Shown here: positions 7,001-16,579 of the stretch, piece by piece | Numbering within the stretch: the first letter of the stretch is position 1 | How the letters are laid out: the number at the start of each line of letters is the position of its first letter | Assembly: GCA_963842355.1 (NCBI GenBank) | Contig: CAWJGC010000007.1 | Location: forward strand, 496,001 to 560,000 | Direction of reading: 5' to 3' | DNA: 64,000 bases | Source of the DNA: JASHPR01 sp963842355 | GTDB lineage: Bacteria > Actinomycetota > Actinomycetes > Streptosporangiales > Streptosporangiaceae | Notes under the pieces: generated by a model | Told to the model about the DNA's origin: nothing | The model's database searches: none | The model's input: the letters and a program-made list of their open reading frames with translations, nothing else | Program-made: the position numbers and the translations under genes

Positions 7001-9076
7001 TCAGCGCAGCCTCGTCCGGACCGTGGCGATCAGGCCGGCGAGTTCCCTGACCCCGAAGGCCTTCGCGAACAAGAGATAGAGGAACATCGCCCCGCTGCCG
7101 CCGATCGCCACGATGCCGAGGGCGGCGATCCTCCCTCCCGAGATGATCGAGCTGACCATGACCGACACCGCGATCGCGAAGATCACCCCGGGGATCGCGG
7201 CCGCGTGCATCCGCACCAGGCTCGCGCGGATGCGGTAGCCGTCCAGGCCGCCGATGCGCCGTCCGAGCACTCGCCACGCCAGCGCGGTCCCGACCACGTT
7301 CGCGACCCCGAACCCGGCGCCCAGGCCGGCCACGACGTGCTGCGGCGGCAGGATGGCCAGCGCGATCAGGTTGGCCGTGATGTTGATCGCCATCGTGACC
7401 AGGCCGATGAGCGCGGGCGTGCGGCTGTCGTGCATCGCGTAGAAGACCCGCAGCAGCAACTGGAACAGCATGTACGGGAGCAGGCCGAGCGAGAACACCG
7501 CGAAGATCTGGCCGAGGTAGCGGGCGCTGGCCGCCGAGGTGCTGCCGTACCCGAACACCCCCTCGGCGAGCGGCCCGCCGAGCACAGCCAGGGTCAGGGC
7601 GGCGGGTACCACGATGACCGAGGCGAGCCGCGTGGCGGTGGAGAAGTCCGCGGAGACGAGCCGGTACCGGCCCTCGGACGCGTGCGCGCTCATTCTCGGC
7701 AGCATGGCGGTGATCACAGAGATGCCGACGATGGCGTAGGGCAACTGGAACAGCATGTAGGCGTTGCTGTAAGCGGCGAACCCGGCGCCTGCGGCCTGCT
7801 GGGACACGCGGGCGCCCGCCAGGTTGGCGACCCGGGTGGTGACCAGGAACGCGACCTGCGTGGTGAGCACGTAGCCGAACATCCACCCGCTCATGCGGCC
7901 GATCTCGGAGACCTCGGTGCGCCGGAAGTCGTACCGGGGGCGCCAGCGGAACCTGACCCGGCGCAGGGACGGGATCAGCGCGACGGTCTGCAGGACGATA
8001 CCGAGCGTGGTGCCGATGCCCAGCAGCTGGATCTCGGCAGCCGAGATGTTGGCCGGGTTCCGGTTCAGGCCGGCGGTCGCGATGAAGGCCAGGCCGACCA
8101 GGATCACGACCACGTTGTTGATGACCGGGGTCCACATCGGCGCGGCGAAGCTCCCGCGCGCGTTCAGGATCGCTCCGGCCAGCGAGCTGACCCCGTAGAA
8201 GAAGATCTGCGGGATGAAGAAGTAGGCGAAGATCACCGTAAGGTGGTACGCGGCGGCGTTGCCGATCCCGCTGGCGTACAGGCTGGTGATCGGGGCGGCG
8301 GCCACGGTGGCGACCAGGGTGATCGCGCCGAGCGCCAGCACCCCGAGGGTGAAGATCCGCTGGTCGTAGGCCTCGCCCCGGTCCCGGTCCCGCTTGGCCG
8401 CGTTGACCAGCAGCGGCACCACGACGCTGGTGAGAATCCCGCCGAGGGCGAACTGGTACACCACGTTGGGCAGCGTGTTGGAGATGTTGTAAGCGTCGCC
8501 CAGGTAGTGCGTGCCGATCGCGTAGATCAGGACGGCGGAGCGCACGAACCCGGTGACCCGGGAGGCGAGGGTCCCCACGGCCATGGCCCCGCTGGAGCGC
8601 AACAGGCTGGAACCGGCCGCGGACGGGGGCCCGGTCCGGCGCCCGGGACCGGCGGCCGGGCCGGGCCTGGCGGCGCCCGGGGGGGGCCGGCCCGGCCGGC
8701 CCGTACGGGAATTCCGGGCGGCCCTGGCGTTCTCGATGGTCTGCGCGATCCTGGCCCGCAGTTCGGGCCCGGTCATCGGCTCGTTCCGGCGGGGCCCGGG
8801 ACCGGCCCCAGGACCGGGCCGAGGACCGGGACCGGGACCGGGACCGCCGGGGCCGGAGCCAGAGCCGGCCGCGGCGTGACGCGGTCCGGTACGGCCCGAA
8901 CCCCGCGCTGGCGGAGGGCTTACCCTCTGCGTTCCCGCCCGCGGCCGCGGGCGGTCCGGAGTGCGGCCGTAGCCGGCCTCCCCGGCGGGAATGCCGTTGC
9001 CTGGATACGAGCCGTGGCCTGGATCAGAGCCGCCGTCACCGGCGGTCGGTCCAGCCCGGCGCCCAGGCGTAGTCAT
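7001..9076 (-). CDS. murJ: Lipid II flippase MurJ (MviN)
   Basis: 691 residues. The first 175 or so are a Gly/Pro/Arg-rich cytoplasmic extension; then comes the MurJ core with about 14 membrane segments, beginning SSLLRSSGAMAVGTLASRVTGFVRS, which carries the conserved ASRVTGFVR signature. It moves lipid-linked peptidoglycan precursor across the membrane. ATG 9076 has a strong GAGGAGA just upstream and overlaps the end of the DUF6049 gene by 41 nt, implying cotranscription and coupling. Unlike the M. tuberculosis protein, no pseudokinase is fused to its C-terminus; that domain is encoded by the next gene downstream. Confidence 0.95.
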   Translation of the reverse strand: MTTPGRRAGPTAGDGGSDPGHGSYPGNGIPAGEAGYGRTPDRPRPRAGTQRVSPPPARGSGRTGPRHAAAGSGSGPGGPGPGPGPRPGPGAGPGPRRNEPMTGPELRARIAQTIENARAARNSRTGRPGRPPPGAARPGPAAGPGRRTGPPSAAGSSLLRSSGAMAVGTLASRVTGFVRSAVLIYAIGTHYLGDAYNISNTLPNVVYQFALGGILTSVVVPLLVNAAKRDRDRGEAYDQRIFTLGVLALGAITLVATVAAAPITSLYASGIGNAAAYHLTVIFAYFFIPQIFFYGVSSLAGAILNARGSFAAPMWTPVINNVVVILVGLAFIATAGLNRNPANISAAEIQLLGIGTTLGIVLQTVALIPSLRRVRFRWRPRYDFRRTEVSEIGRMSGWMFGYVLTTQVAFLVTTRVANLAGARVSQQAAGAGFAAYSNAYMLFQLPYAIVGISVITAMLPRMSAHASEGRYRLVSADFSTATRLASVIVVPAALTLAVLGGPLAEGVFGYGSTSAASARYLGQIFAVFSLGLLPYMLFQLLLRVFYAMHDSRTPALIGLVTMAINITANLIALAILPPQHVVAGLGAGFGVANVVGTALAWRVLGRRIGGLDGYRIRASLVRMHAAAIPGVIFAIAVSVMVSSIISGGRIAALGIVAIGGSGAMFLYLLFAKAFGVRELAGLIATVRTRLR

Positions 9077-11483
9077 CTGTCTCCTCCGCTGGCTCGCGGC
9101 CGACGTTGGTCCGGCCCGGGCCGCTGCGGCCCGTAATTGTCCGGCCCGTGGTTGTTCCGTCTGACACGACCGTATCGGCTTCCCCCGGCTCGTCATGCCA
9201 ATCGGATCGGCCCGCGGCCGCGTCGTGCGCCCCGCGGCTCGCGTCCGCGGGCTCCCGGCTTCCGTCCGGCGGCCCGGCAGGCGGGTCCGCGCCGGCCGCG
9301 CCGTCGCGCGCCCTCCGGCCCCGCCGGAACGTCCTGATGCCCGACGTGATCAGGAACACGCCCAGCACGGCGGCGATGATCACGATCGCGAGGGTGCCGT
9401 AGTGCGTGGCCTGGATGGTCATGCTGGTGTGCGCGCCGGGGAACGGAAGGCCGCCGGGCGTGAGCAGGCTGAGCGTGAGCGTGGCCGAGCCGACCGCGGT
9501 GGCCGTCACCCCGAGCTGGATGAGCAACTGCTGCCCGGCCGGGACGATCACCGGCGCCGGCTGTTTCTTGACCGTGAGCCCGCCGCTCGCCCCGGCCAGC
9601 AGCCTGACCTTCACGGCGTAGGGGAGCCGGTTGGAAATGGACACGGGCACCGTGCCCGACTTGCCGACCAGCTGCTCCCGGGGAGTGACCAGGATCTTCA
9701 GCTTGGCTTCCTGCCGGGCCAGATACCCGGAGAGCTGCTGGGCCAGGGCCGAAGCCTGACGGCCGGCCTGGCCACCCCCCCGCCACGCGGAGGACTCGAT
9801 CGCGAATATCGCGCGGTCGAAGGCGGGGTCCGGGGCGAGCTGGATGCTCTTCTGCAGCCGGATCTGCTGATCCATCTGGCGCACCTGGTCCAGCAGAGGC
9901 CGGCTTAGCTGGGCGCGGCTGACGGCTCGCGGGGGCCGGCGGGTGACCTGCCCGGCAGGATGCTGGTCCGCCGCGAGCGTGGCGAGGCTGACCGGCCGCA
10001 GCCACGGGGCGGTGACGGTGTCGGCGAGCACGGTGCTGGCCAGGCCGGCCGGGGGGTCCCACTGCCGCGGCGGAGCGACGACGATCGACCGGGCCAGGCC
10101 CGGTCGCTCGGCGGCGATCATGGCGGTTTCGGCCAGGTAACGCTGCGCGACGGAGAACGCGCTCGCCTGCGAAGCAGACGCGGCGTTGGCCGAGCCGAGG
10201 ACCTGCGTGATCGTATCGTCGGAGAGCAGGACGCTCAGCTCGGTGCCCTTCCCGCCCGACGCGGCCGCCTGCGCGCTCGGGGTGAAGTTCTGCTGCGGCG
10301 ACGGCGGCATCGTCGAGCTGTCGAGCACGACGGTGTTGATCCCGTCGTTCGCGGCGAGGTCGACCAGGTCCACGTGATTGGCGATCCCGTCGGCCGGCCA
10401 CGCCGCCCCGTTCAGGCTGTCGGCCGCCGCGCCCGCGGCGGCGGGGCTGAAGTCGCGGCCCGGTCCGCCCGCTGCCGGGCTGAAGTCGCGGCCCAGGGCC
10501 TGGCCCGCGACCGAGCGGCCCTCGGCGAACGCGCGGTTCAGGTCGGTGGTCAGGTTGTTCCTGATCAGGGCCGCGATGTCTGGGTCGTCGTACGGCGTCA
10601 CGAACACCGGCTGCCCGGCGGTCGCCGACTTGACCCCCGCGAGCCAGGCCGCCGCCGCCTGGCTCGCGGGCTTGGCCGAGCCGCCCGAGCCGCGGCAGCC
10701 CGCGACCCCTCCGGCGTAGTAGGGCTGGCTCATGGTGGCCGCGTCGGCGAGCAGGGCCGGGTCGATCGCCCACGTCAGCTGCACGCTTCGGGCGTAGGCC
10801 CGGCCCGCTTGCAGCAGTCCGGACAGCCGGCCGCCCGGGCCGAAGCTGGCCGCCAGGCCATTGTTGAGCAGCCCGGCGCACATCAGCTGGCGGGGCTGGT
10901 CGATCAGCGGCCAGATCCAGGCCACGTCCTGGCGCTGCGGGTTCATGCCTTTCTGCGCAGGCCAGAAGGGCAGGAAGGTGCGGCTGACGGTGAGCGGGGT
11001 CTGGCTGGAGCTGTCGGCCTCGGCAGCGAGCGGGTAGACGCCGAAGACGGTCATCGGCTCCTCGCTGCTGGTCAGCGGGACCGACCAGCGGACCGTGGCC
11101 CCCGGCGCGAGCGTCCCGGCCAGCGCCGTGACCGTTCCGGCCACGGGCGAGTCCCCCGGATTCGTGCCGTCCGCGTACTGCTGCAGCTGCGACCGGTTGC
11201 CGAACGGGCTGGCCGACGAGCGGAGCTGGACCGACAGGCCACTGATCTTAGCGTTCGAGATATTTGTCAGGGTTCCGGAGACGGTCACGGTCGTACCCGG
11301 CCGGGCGTAAGGGGGGTTGACCGAGGTGATCGCCAGGGAGACCGGCAGCCCCCCATCGGCCTGCCGCCCTCCGGCCACGCTGGCGGCCGCGCCGGACGCA
11401 CCGGACAGCGCCAGAAGGCACGAGACCAGGACGGACCCGGCGATGGCCGTAGCCGCGCGCCTGGTCAGCAGCGGACGAGGCAT
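9036..11483 (-). CDS. DUF6049 family secreted/membrane protein
   Basis: 815 residues with an N-terminal signal segment (TAIAGSVLVSCLLALSGASG), a beta-rich first domain (VSLAITSVNPPYARPGTTV, a CARDB-like start), a long extracytoplasmic body, and one C-terminal membrane helix (LAIVIIAAVLGVFLITSGI) followed by a charged cytoplasmic tail. This architecture and its place directly upstream of murJ match DUF6049, an actinobacterial family of unknown function. Overlap with murJ suggests a role in envelope assembly; that is inference from context only. It is divergent from pcnA, with a 116-nt shared promoter gap. Confidence 0.85.
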   Translation of the reverse strand: MPRPLLTRRAATAIAGSVLVSCLLALSGASGAAASVAGGRQADGGLPVSLAITSVNPPYARPGTTVTVSGTLTNISNAKISGLSVQLRSSASPFGNRSQLQQYADGTNPGDSPVAGTVTALAGTLAPGATVRWSVPLTSSEEPMTVFGVYPLAAEADSSSQTPLTVSRTFLPFWPAQKGMNPQRQDVAWIWPLIDQPRQLMCAGLLNNGLAASFGPGGRLSGLLQAGRAYARSVQLTWAIDPALLADAATMSQPYYAGGVAGCRGSGGSAKPASQAAAAWLAGVKSATAGQPVFVTPYDDPDIAALIRNNLTTDLNRAFAEGRSVAGQALGRDFSPAAGGPGRDFSPAAAGAAADSLNGAAWPADGIANHVDLVDLAANDGINTVVLDSSTMPPSPQQNFTPSAQAAASGGKGTELSVLLSDDTITQVLGSANAASASQASAFSVAQRYLAETAMIAAERPGLARSIVVAPPRQWDPPAGLASTVLADTVTAPWLRPVSLATLAADQHPAGQVTRRPPRAVSRAQLSRPLLDQVRQMDQQIRLQKSIQLAPDPAFDRAIFAIESSAWRGGGQAGRQASALAQQLSGYLARQEAKLKILVTPREQLVGKSGTVPVSISNRLPYAVKVRLLAGASGGLTVKKQPAPVIVPAGQQLLIQLGVTATAVGSATLTLSLLTPGGLPFPGAHTSMTIQATHYGTLAIVIIAAVLGVFLITSGIRTFRRGRRARDGAAGADPPAGPPDGSREPADASRGAHDAAAGRSDWHDEPGEADTVVSDGTTTGRTITGRSGPGRTNVGREPAEETDDYAWAPGWTDRR

Positions 11484-11599
11484 GGCGGAAATGCTATTGC
11501 GGCCGGCCGGGTGCGGTGAGCGAGGTTGGGCGGAGTCTCGGGCATCGTCTCCTCTGCGCTCCCCGGTTTTCTAAAGCTTACGCCGAGCAAATACCCTCG

Positions 11600-13123
11600 A
11601 TGCCCGTGCCGGACTCATCGCCTCTGGGCTCGCCGAAGCCAGACCAGCCGCAGCGAAAGGCGGTGACCAGCGTGACCACCGTGACCAGCCTGCTGGCCGC
11701 CAGGTCCGCGGTCGCCGACGAGCTGGGCGTCAGGTTCGCCCGGAACGGTCACGAGCTGGCGCTGGTCGGCGGCACGGTCCGGGACGTCTTCCTGGGCCGC
11801 CGGCACGGCGGCGACCTGGACCTGACCACCGACGCCACCCCCGCGCGCGTGCTGGAGATCGTCAGCGGCTGGGCGGATCAGGTGTGGACGATCGGGATCG
11901 AATTCGGCACGGTCGGGCTGCGCAAGGGCGGCGAGGTCCTCGAGATCACGACCTACCGGAGCGAGCAGTACGCGCTCAAGTCACGCAAGCCGGACGTCCG
12001 GTACGGCCGGTCGCTCACCGAAGACCTGTCCCGCCGTGACTTCACCGTCAACGCGATGGCGGCGCGGCTGCCGGGCTACGAGCTCGTCGACCTGTTCTCC
12101 GGGCTGCGCGACCTGAAGGAAAGGGTGCTGCGCACGCCAGGCCGGCCGGAGGAGTCGCTCAGCGACGATCCGCTGCGGATCATGCGGGCCGCCAGGTTCT
12201 CGGCGCAGCTCGGCTTCACCGTGGCCCCCGGGCTGCGCGCGGCCATGACCGAGCTCGCGCCCCGGCTGGCCATCGTGTCGCCCGAGCGGATCTCGGCGGA
12301 GCTGTCCAAGCTCATGCTGTCATCGCTGCCCGGCGGGCCGCGGCGCGGCATCGCGCTGCTCGTGGACACCGGCGTGGCCGACCAGGTGCTGCCCGAGGTG
12401 CCCAGGCTGCGGCTCGAGCAGGACGAGCACTACCGGCACAAGGACGTGTACCTGCACTCGCTGACTGTCCTGGATCAGGCCATCGACCTCGAACCCCGGT
12501 ATGACCTGGGACCGGACCTCGTGCTGCGGCTCGCCGCGCTGCTGCACGACATCGGGAAGCCGAAGACCCGTACCCGGCTCCCCGGCGGCAAGGTGGCGTT
12601 CCATCATCACGAGCTGAAGGGCGCTCACATGGCCCGGGCCCGGCTGACGGCCCTGCGCTACAGCAAGGACGTGGTGGCCGACGTGTCCCGCCTGGTCGAG
12701 CTGCACCTGCGGTTCCACGGCTACGGCACCGGCGAGTGGACGGACTCCGCGGTGCGCCGCTACGTGCGGGACGCGGGCCCGCTGCTGACCCGGCTGCACG
12801 CGCTGACCCGAGCGGACTGCACGACCCGTAACGCCGCGAAGGCGCAGCGGCTCGCCCGGGCCTACGACAGTCTGGAGGAGAGGATCGCGGTCCTGGCCGA
12901 GCGCGAGGAGCTGGCGAGCATCCGGCCGGACCTGGACGGCAACGAGATCATGAAGATTCTCGGCATCAAGCCGGGACCGCTGGTCGGCAAGGCGTACGCG
13001 TACCTGCTGGAACTGCGCCTCGAGCACGGCCCGCTCGGCCCGGAGCGGGCGACTCAGGAGCTGCTGGCCTGGGCCGCGGACGAGGGGCTCGACGTCCCCG
13101 GCTCGCCGGGCCGCCAGGACTGA
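11600..13123 (+). CDS. pcnA: CCA-adding tRNA nucleotidyltransferase
   Basis: 507 residues. The class II nucleotidyltransferase head shows LVGGTVRDVFLGR then GGDLDLTTDA, with the metal aspartates at about residues 72 and 74. An HD phosphohydrolase domain follows (LLHDIGKPKTRTR, HHHELKGAHMA). It adds or repairs the 3' CCA of tRNA. The ATG at 11600 gives the usual length; a GTG at 11663 preceded by GAAAGG is an alternative and would remove 21 poorly conserved residues. The last 70 nt overlap the 3' end of the convergent MFS gene. Confidence 0.94.
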   Translation: MPVPDSSPLGSPKPDQPQRKAVTSVTTVTSLLAARSAVADELGVRFARNGHELALVGGTVRDVFLGRRHGGDLDLTTDATPARVLEIVSGWADQVWTIGIEFGTVGLRKGGEVLEITTYRSEQYALKSRKPDVRYGRSLTEDLSRRDFTVNAMAARLPGYELVDLFSGLRDLKERVLRTPGRPEESLSDDPLRIMRAARFSAQLGFTVAPGLRAAMTELAPRLAIVSPERISAELSKLMLSSLPGGPRRGIALLVDTGVADQVLPEVPRLRLEQDEHYRHKDVYLHSLTVLDQAIDLEPRYDLGPDLVLRLAALLHDIGKPKTRTRLPGGKVAFHHHELKGAHMARARLTALRYSKDVVADVSRLVELHLRFHGYGTGEWTDSAVRRYVRDAGPLLTRLHALTRADCTTRNAAKAQRLARAYDSLEERIAVLAEREELASIRPDLDGNEIMKILGIKPGPLVGKAYAYLLELRLEHGPLGPERATQELLAWAADEGLDVPGSPGRQD

Positions 13124-14412
13124 CGGCTGAGCCGCCAGTAGCCGGCCGCGACGATCGCGTACCCCAAGGCCACCAGGCCGATGATCACGGGTGACCGGCC
13201 CGTGCGCGGCATGAAGGCGGCGCTGATCAGCGCGCCGGCGGCGAGCGTGACGTTGAACATCACGTCGTAGAAGGCGAAGATCCGGCCGCGGTAGGCGTCC
13301 TCCGCCTCCTCCTGCAGGATCGTGGTCGCGCAGATGGCCACGCCCTGCCCGGTCAGGTACAGGCAGAACCCGACGGCCAGGTACGCGATCTGGTCGAAGG
13401 TCTCGCCCAGCGCGCCGGCGACCACCGCGCTGGCGGCGAGCAGCGCCACGATGACGGCCGGCTTGCCCAGCCGCCTGGTGGCCGGCGGGACGACCAGCGC
13501 GGCGCAGGCGTACCCGATCCCTGACGCCGTGGCCAGCCCCACGTAGTGGCCCTCGGCCGTCGGGGCGCTGGACGGGTAGAAGTAGTTCCGGTACAGCAGG
13601 ATCGACATCACGAACAAGATCCCGAACAGGAACTTGTTGCCGCCGACGGCGGCGAGCACGCTGGCCGGGCCGCGGCGCCGGACCACGTAGCGCACGCCCG
13701 CGGCCAGTTCGGCCACGACCGAGGCGAGTTCGCCGAGCAGCCGGCCCGGCGGCGGTGCGCCCGGCTCGCGCGCCGGGCCGAGCAGATCCCGGCGCATGGT
13801 CGCGGCGACCAGGCTGGCGGCCACGTAGCAGACGCCGGCCACGAGCATAGTGATCGCGGCGCCGCGCTCGGTGTCGCCGGTGGCCGCGTTCAGGCCGGCC
13901 GCGATGATGCCGCCGGTCGTGGCCATGATGCCGCCCGCGGTCGGTGACACCGAGTTGGCCATCACCAGCTTGTCCTCGGGCACCACGTGCGGCAGCGCAG
14001 CCGACAGCGAGGCCAGGAAGAACCGGTTCACGCCCAGCACCAGCAGGTAGGCGACGTAGAGCGGCAGCCCCCGGCTGCCCGAGGCCATCAGGGCCGCCGT
14101 CAGCGCGACGAAGCCCGACCGCAGCAGGGCCGACAGGACCAGGATCTGGCGCCGTGACCAGCGGTCGATGAACACCCCGGCGAACGGCCCGATCAGCGAG
14201 TACGGGAGGTAGAGCACGGTGAGGGCCGCGGCGGCCGCGGTCGGGCTCGTGAACGTCTGCGCGTTGAAGAACACGTACGTACCGATCGCGGCGGTGACGA
14301 TCCCGTCGCCGGTCTGCGAGACCAGCCGGGTCCAGAACAGCCGCCGGAAGTTCCGCTCGGCCAGCACGGTGCGCAGATCGGAGACGAAGGCCGACCGGGC
14401 TATCCCGCTCAC
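13054..14412 (-). CDS. MFS transporter
   Basis: 452 residues with about 12 hydrophobic helices. Residues 20-60 read RNFRRLFWTRLVSQTGDGIV, typical of the major-facilitator group related to enterobactin/multidrug exporters, and the loop after helix 2 carries the MFS signature form GVFIDRWSRRQIL (G-x3-D-R-x-x-RR). The substrate is unknown. It ends inside the 3' end of pcnA on the other strand, a 70-nt convergent overlap. Confidence 0.88.
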   Translation of the reverse strand: MSGIARSAFVSDLRTVLAERNFRRLFWTRLVSQTGDGIVTAAIGTYVFFNAQTFTSPTAAAAALTVLYLPYSLIGPFAGVFIDRWSRRQILVLSALLRSGFVALTAALMASGSRGLPLYVAYLLVLGVNRFFLASLSAALPHVVPEDKLVMANSVSPTAGGIMATTGGIIAAGLNAATGDTERGAAITMLVAGVCYVAASLVAATMRRDLLGPAREPGAPPPGRLLGELASVVAELAAGVRYVVRRRGPASVLAAVGGNKFLFGILFVMSILLYRNYFYPSSAPTAEGHYVGLATASGIGYACAALVVPPATRRLGKPAVIVALLAASAVVAGALGETFDQIAYLAVGFCLYLTGQGVAICATTILQEEAEDAYRGRIFAFYDVMFNVTLAAGALISAAFMPRTGRSPVIIGLVALGYAIVAAGYWRLSRQSWRPGEPGTSSPSSAAQASSS

Positions 14413-14546
14413 CAGCTCATCACCTGGGCATCAGCTCATCCAGCGCAGCAGCATCTCCAGACCGGACCTCGGCCCGGCGCGGCGAACCGCCTGGACCGGA
14501 ACGCCCTCAGCCTACGGTGCCGGTCCCGCAGCCGGCGAGGCTCAGC

Positions 14547-15626
14547 TCACCGGTCGACCTCGCCGCGGATGAACTTGTCCACCAGGTCCCGGGCGACGTC
14601 GTCGCCGTACTGCTCCGGGGGCGACTTCATGAAGTACGAGGCAGCCGACAGGACCGGGCCGCCGATGCCGCGGTCGCGGGCGATCTTGGCCGCGCGGACG
14701 GCGTCGATGATCACGCCGGCCGAGTTGGGCGAGTCCCAGACCTCAAGCCGGTACTCCAGGTTCAGCGGCACGTCGCCGAACGCCTTCCCCTCCAGCCGGA
14801 CGAACGCTAGCTTGCGGTCGTCGAGCCAGGGCACATGGTCGGACGGGCCGATGTGCACGGCCGCGCGCTCCATCTCGTGCGGGATCTGCGAGGTGACCGA
14901 CTGCGTCTTGGAGATCTTCTTCGACTGGAGCCGGTTGCGCTCCAGCATGTTCATGAAGTCCATGTTGCCGCCGACGTTGAGCTGGTAGGTGCGGAGCAGT
15001 TCGACTCCGCGGTCCTCGAACAGCTTCGCCAGCACGCGGTGCGTGATGGTCGCCCCCACCTGCGACTTGATGTCGTCGCCGATGATCGGCACGCCGGCCT
15101 CGGTAAACTTGCGCGCCCACTCGGGGTCGGAGGCGATGAACACCGGGAGGGCGTTGACGAACGCCACGCCCGCGTCGATCGCGCACTGCGCGTAGTAGCG
15201 GTCGGCCTCCTCGGAGCCGACGGGCAGGTAGGACACGAGCACGTCGGCCCGGGTGTCCCGCAGCACCTGCGCCACGTCCGCCGGCCGCTCGTCCGACTCG
15301 GTGATGACCTGGAGGTAGTACTCGCCGAGCCCGTCCAGGGTGGGTCCGCGCTGCACCGTGACGCCCGTCGGGGGCACGTCGCAGATCTTGATGGTGTTGT
15401 TCTCGCTCGCGACGATGGCCTCGGCGATGTCGCGGCCGACTTTCTTGGCGTCCACGTCGAACGCGGCGACGAATTCGACGTCCCGCACGTGATAGGGGCC
15501 GAACTGTACATGCATCAGCCCCGGCACCCGGCTGTCCGGGTCGGCATCCTTGTAGTACTCCACGCCCTGGACGAGGGAACTGGCGCAGTTCCCGACTCCG
15601 ACGATGGCTACCCGTACCGAACCCAT
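14547..15626 (-). CDS. ino1: Inositol-3-phosphate synthase
   Basis: 359 residues, the short actinobacterial form. The NAD-binding start MGSVRVAIVGVGNCASSLVQ is clear, and the catalytic region includes GDDIKSQVGATITHR and LLRTYQLNVGGNMDFMNML. It converts glucose-6-phosphate to inositol-3-phosphate, feeding phosphatidylinositol and, in many actinomycetes, mycothiol. ATG 15626 lies 55 nt after the PadR gene on the same strand, so they probably form an operon, and PadR is its likely regulator. Confidence 0.95.
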   Translation of the reverse strand: MGSVRVAIVGVGNCASSLVQGVEYYKDADPDSRVPGLMHVQFGPYHVRDVEFVAAFDVDAKKVGRDIAEAIVASENNTIKICDVPPTGVTVQRGPTLDGLGEYYLQVITESDERPADVAQVLRDTRADVLVSYLPVGSEEADRYYAQCAIDAGVAFVNALPVFIASDPEWARKFTEAGVPIIGDDIKSQVGATITHRVLAKLFEDRGVELLRTYQLNVGGNMDFMNMLERNRLQSKKISKTQSVTSQIPHEMERAAVHIGPSDHVPWLDDRKLAFVRLEGKAFGDVPLNLEYRLEVWDSPNSAGVIIDAVRAAKIARDRGIGGPVLSAASYFMKSPPEQYGDDVARDLVDKFIRGEVDR

Positions 15627-15681
15627 TCGGATTGCTCCTTATCTCCTGCCCTCGGCAGTGCTGTGTCGGCGCCGGCCGGCG

Positions 15682-16365
15682 TCAGCCGGCCGAGCCGCTT
15701 TCCGTGTGGTCCCCGTGATCCCCGCGATCCCCGGCCGGGCGGGCGGGCCCCGGGCCTGACTGCCGTTCCGAGGCGATGAGCTCGTTGAGCCAGCGGACTT
15801 CCCGCTCGACCGACTCCAGCCCGTGCCGTTGCAGTTCGAGCGTGTAGCTGTCCAGCCGTTCCCGGGTCCTGGACATCGCCGCGCGGAAGCTGTCCAGGCG
15901 CTCCTCGAGCCTGCTGCGCCGGCCTTCCAGGATCCGCATCCTGACGTCCGCGCGGGTCAGGCCGAAGAACGCGAAGTGGACCCCGAACCCGTCGTCCTCC
16001 CAGGCCGCCGGGCCCGCCTGGCCCAGCAGGTCCTGCAGCCGTTCCTTGCCCTCGGCGGTCAGCCGGTACACGATCTTCGATCTCCGGCCGCCCAGCGCCT
16101 TGGCGGTCCCCGTCTTGGCGGTCCCCGTCCTGGCGGTCCCCGTCTTGGCGGTCGCCGTCCTGGCGGTCGCCGCCGGGACCTCCTCGGCGATCAGGCCCTG
16201 GCGGAGCAGTTCCTTCAGGCACGGGTACAGCGATCCGTACCCGAACGCGCGGAACGCTCCGAGCACGGAGTTGAGCCGCTTGCGCAACTCGTAACCGTGC
16301 ATGGGGGTCTCGTGCAGCAGCCCGAGCACGGCCAGCTCGAGCACGCCCGATCGCTGACTGCTCAT
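15682..16365 (-). CDS. PadR-family transcriptional regulator
   Basis: 227 residues. The N-terminal winged helix is typical of PadR (LAVLGLLHETPMHGYELRKR, then FGYGSLYPCLKELLRQGLI), and the C-terminal helices form the dimerisation arm (RRSRLEERLDSFRAAMSRTRERL). The wing is interrupted by a run of five-residue repeats (TARTA, TAKTG, TARTG, TAKTG, TAKAL) coded by 15-bp tandem units. It sits directly upstream of ino1, and a perfect palindrome 75 nt before its start is a likely autoregulatory operator. Confidence 0.9.
   Translation of the reverse strand: MSSQRSGVLELAVLGLLHETPMHGYELRKRLNSVLGAFRAFGYGSLYPCLKELLRQGLIAEEVPAATARTATAKTGTARTGTAKTGTAKALGGRRSKIVYRLTAEGKERLQDLLGQAGPAAWEDDGFGVHFAFFGLTRADVRMRILEGRRSRLEERLDSFRAAMSRTRERLDSYTLELQRHGLESVEREVRWLNELIASERQSGPGPARPAGDRGDHGDHTESGSAG
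16085..16172 (-). repeat. 15-bp tandem repeats inside the PadR gene
   Basis: Five imperfect copies of a 15-bp unit (on the plus strand GGTCCCCGTCTTGGC and close variants) encode Thr-Ala-Lys/Arg-Thr-Gly pentapeptides in the wing loop. The unit is a multiple of three, so copy-number change would alter wing length without shifting the frame. Confidence 0.75.
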
Positions 16366-16440
16366 GCGCGCCCGTCCCTCCCGGCTCCGGTCCGGTCTGA
16401 CATCCTCATCACGCGGCCTGCGAGCGAGGTGTCTCGGACC

Positions 16441-16461
16441 GATGTATCGAGCCGATACATC
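16441..16461. promoter_or_regulatory. Perfect palindrome, probable PadR operator
   Basis: GATGTATCG, then AGC, then CGATACATC: 9-bp perfect arms in the gap between the divergent padR and DUF5318 genes. The outer ATGT and ACAT match the half-sites reported for PadR-type regulators, although the spacing here is 11 nt rather than the usual 8. Probably controls padR-ino1, possibly also DUF5318. Confidence 0.6.
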
Positions 16462-16579
16462 GCAAAGATATGCGCTGTGTGATCATCGCGCAAGTCCGCC
16501 CTGGCCGGGCCCCGGCCGAGCGGGCTAGCGCCCAGCCCGGGGCTCGGCGCGGGCGAGGTTCCGTCGTAACCTGTCGAGC

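Noticed and set aside
6974..9136. 720-codon plus-strand frame over murJ
   Set aside because: Composition dominated by Asp, Arg, Gly and Gln and no recognisable fold; murJ on the other strand is unambiguous.
9960..11519. 519-codon plus-strand frame over the DUF6049 gene
   Set aside because: Low-complexity Arg/Gly/Ala product, shadow of the minus-strand gene.
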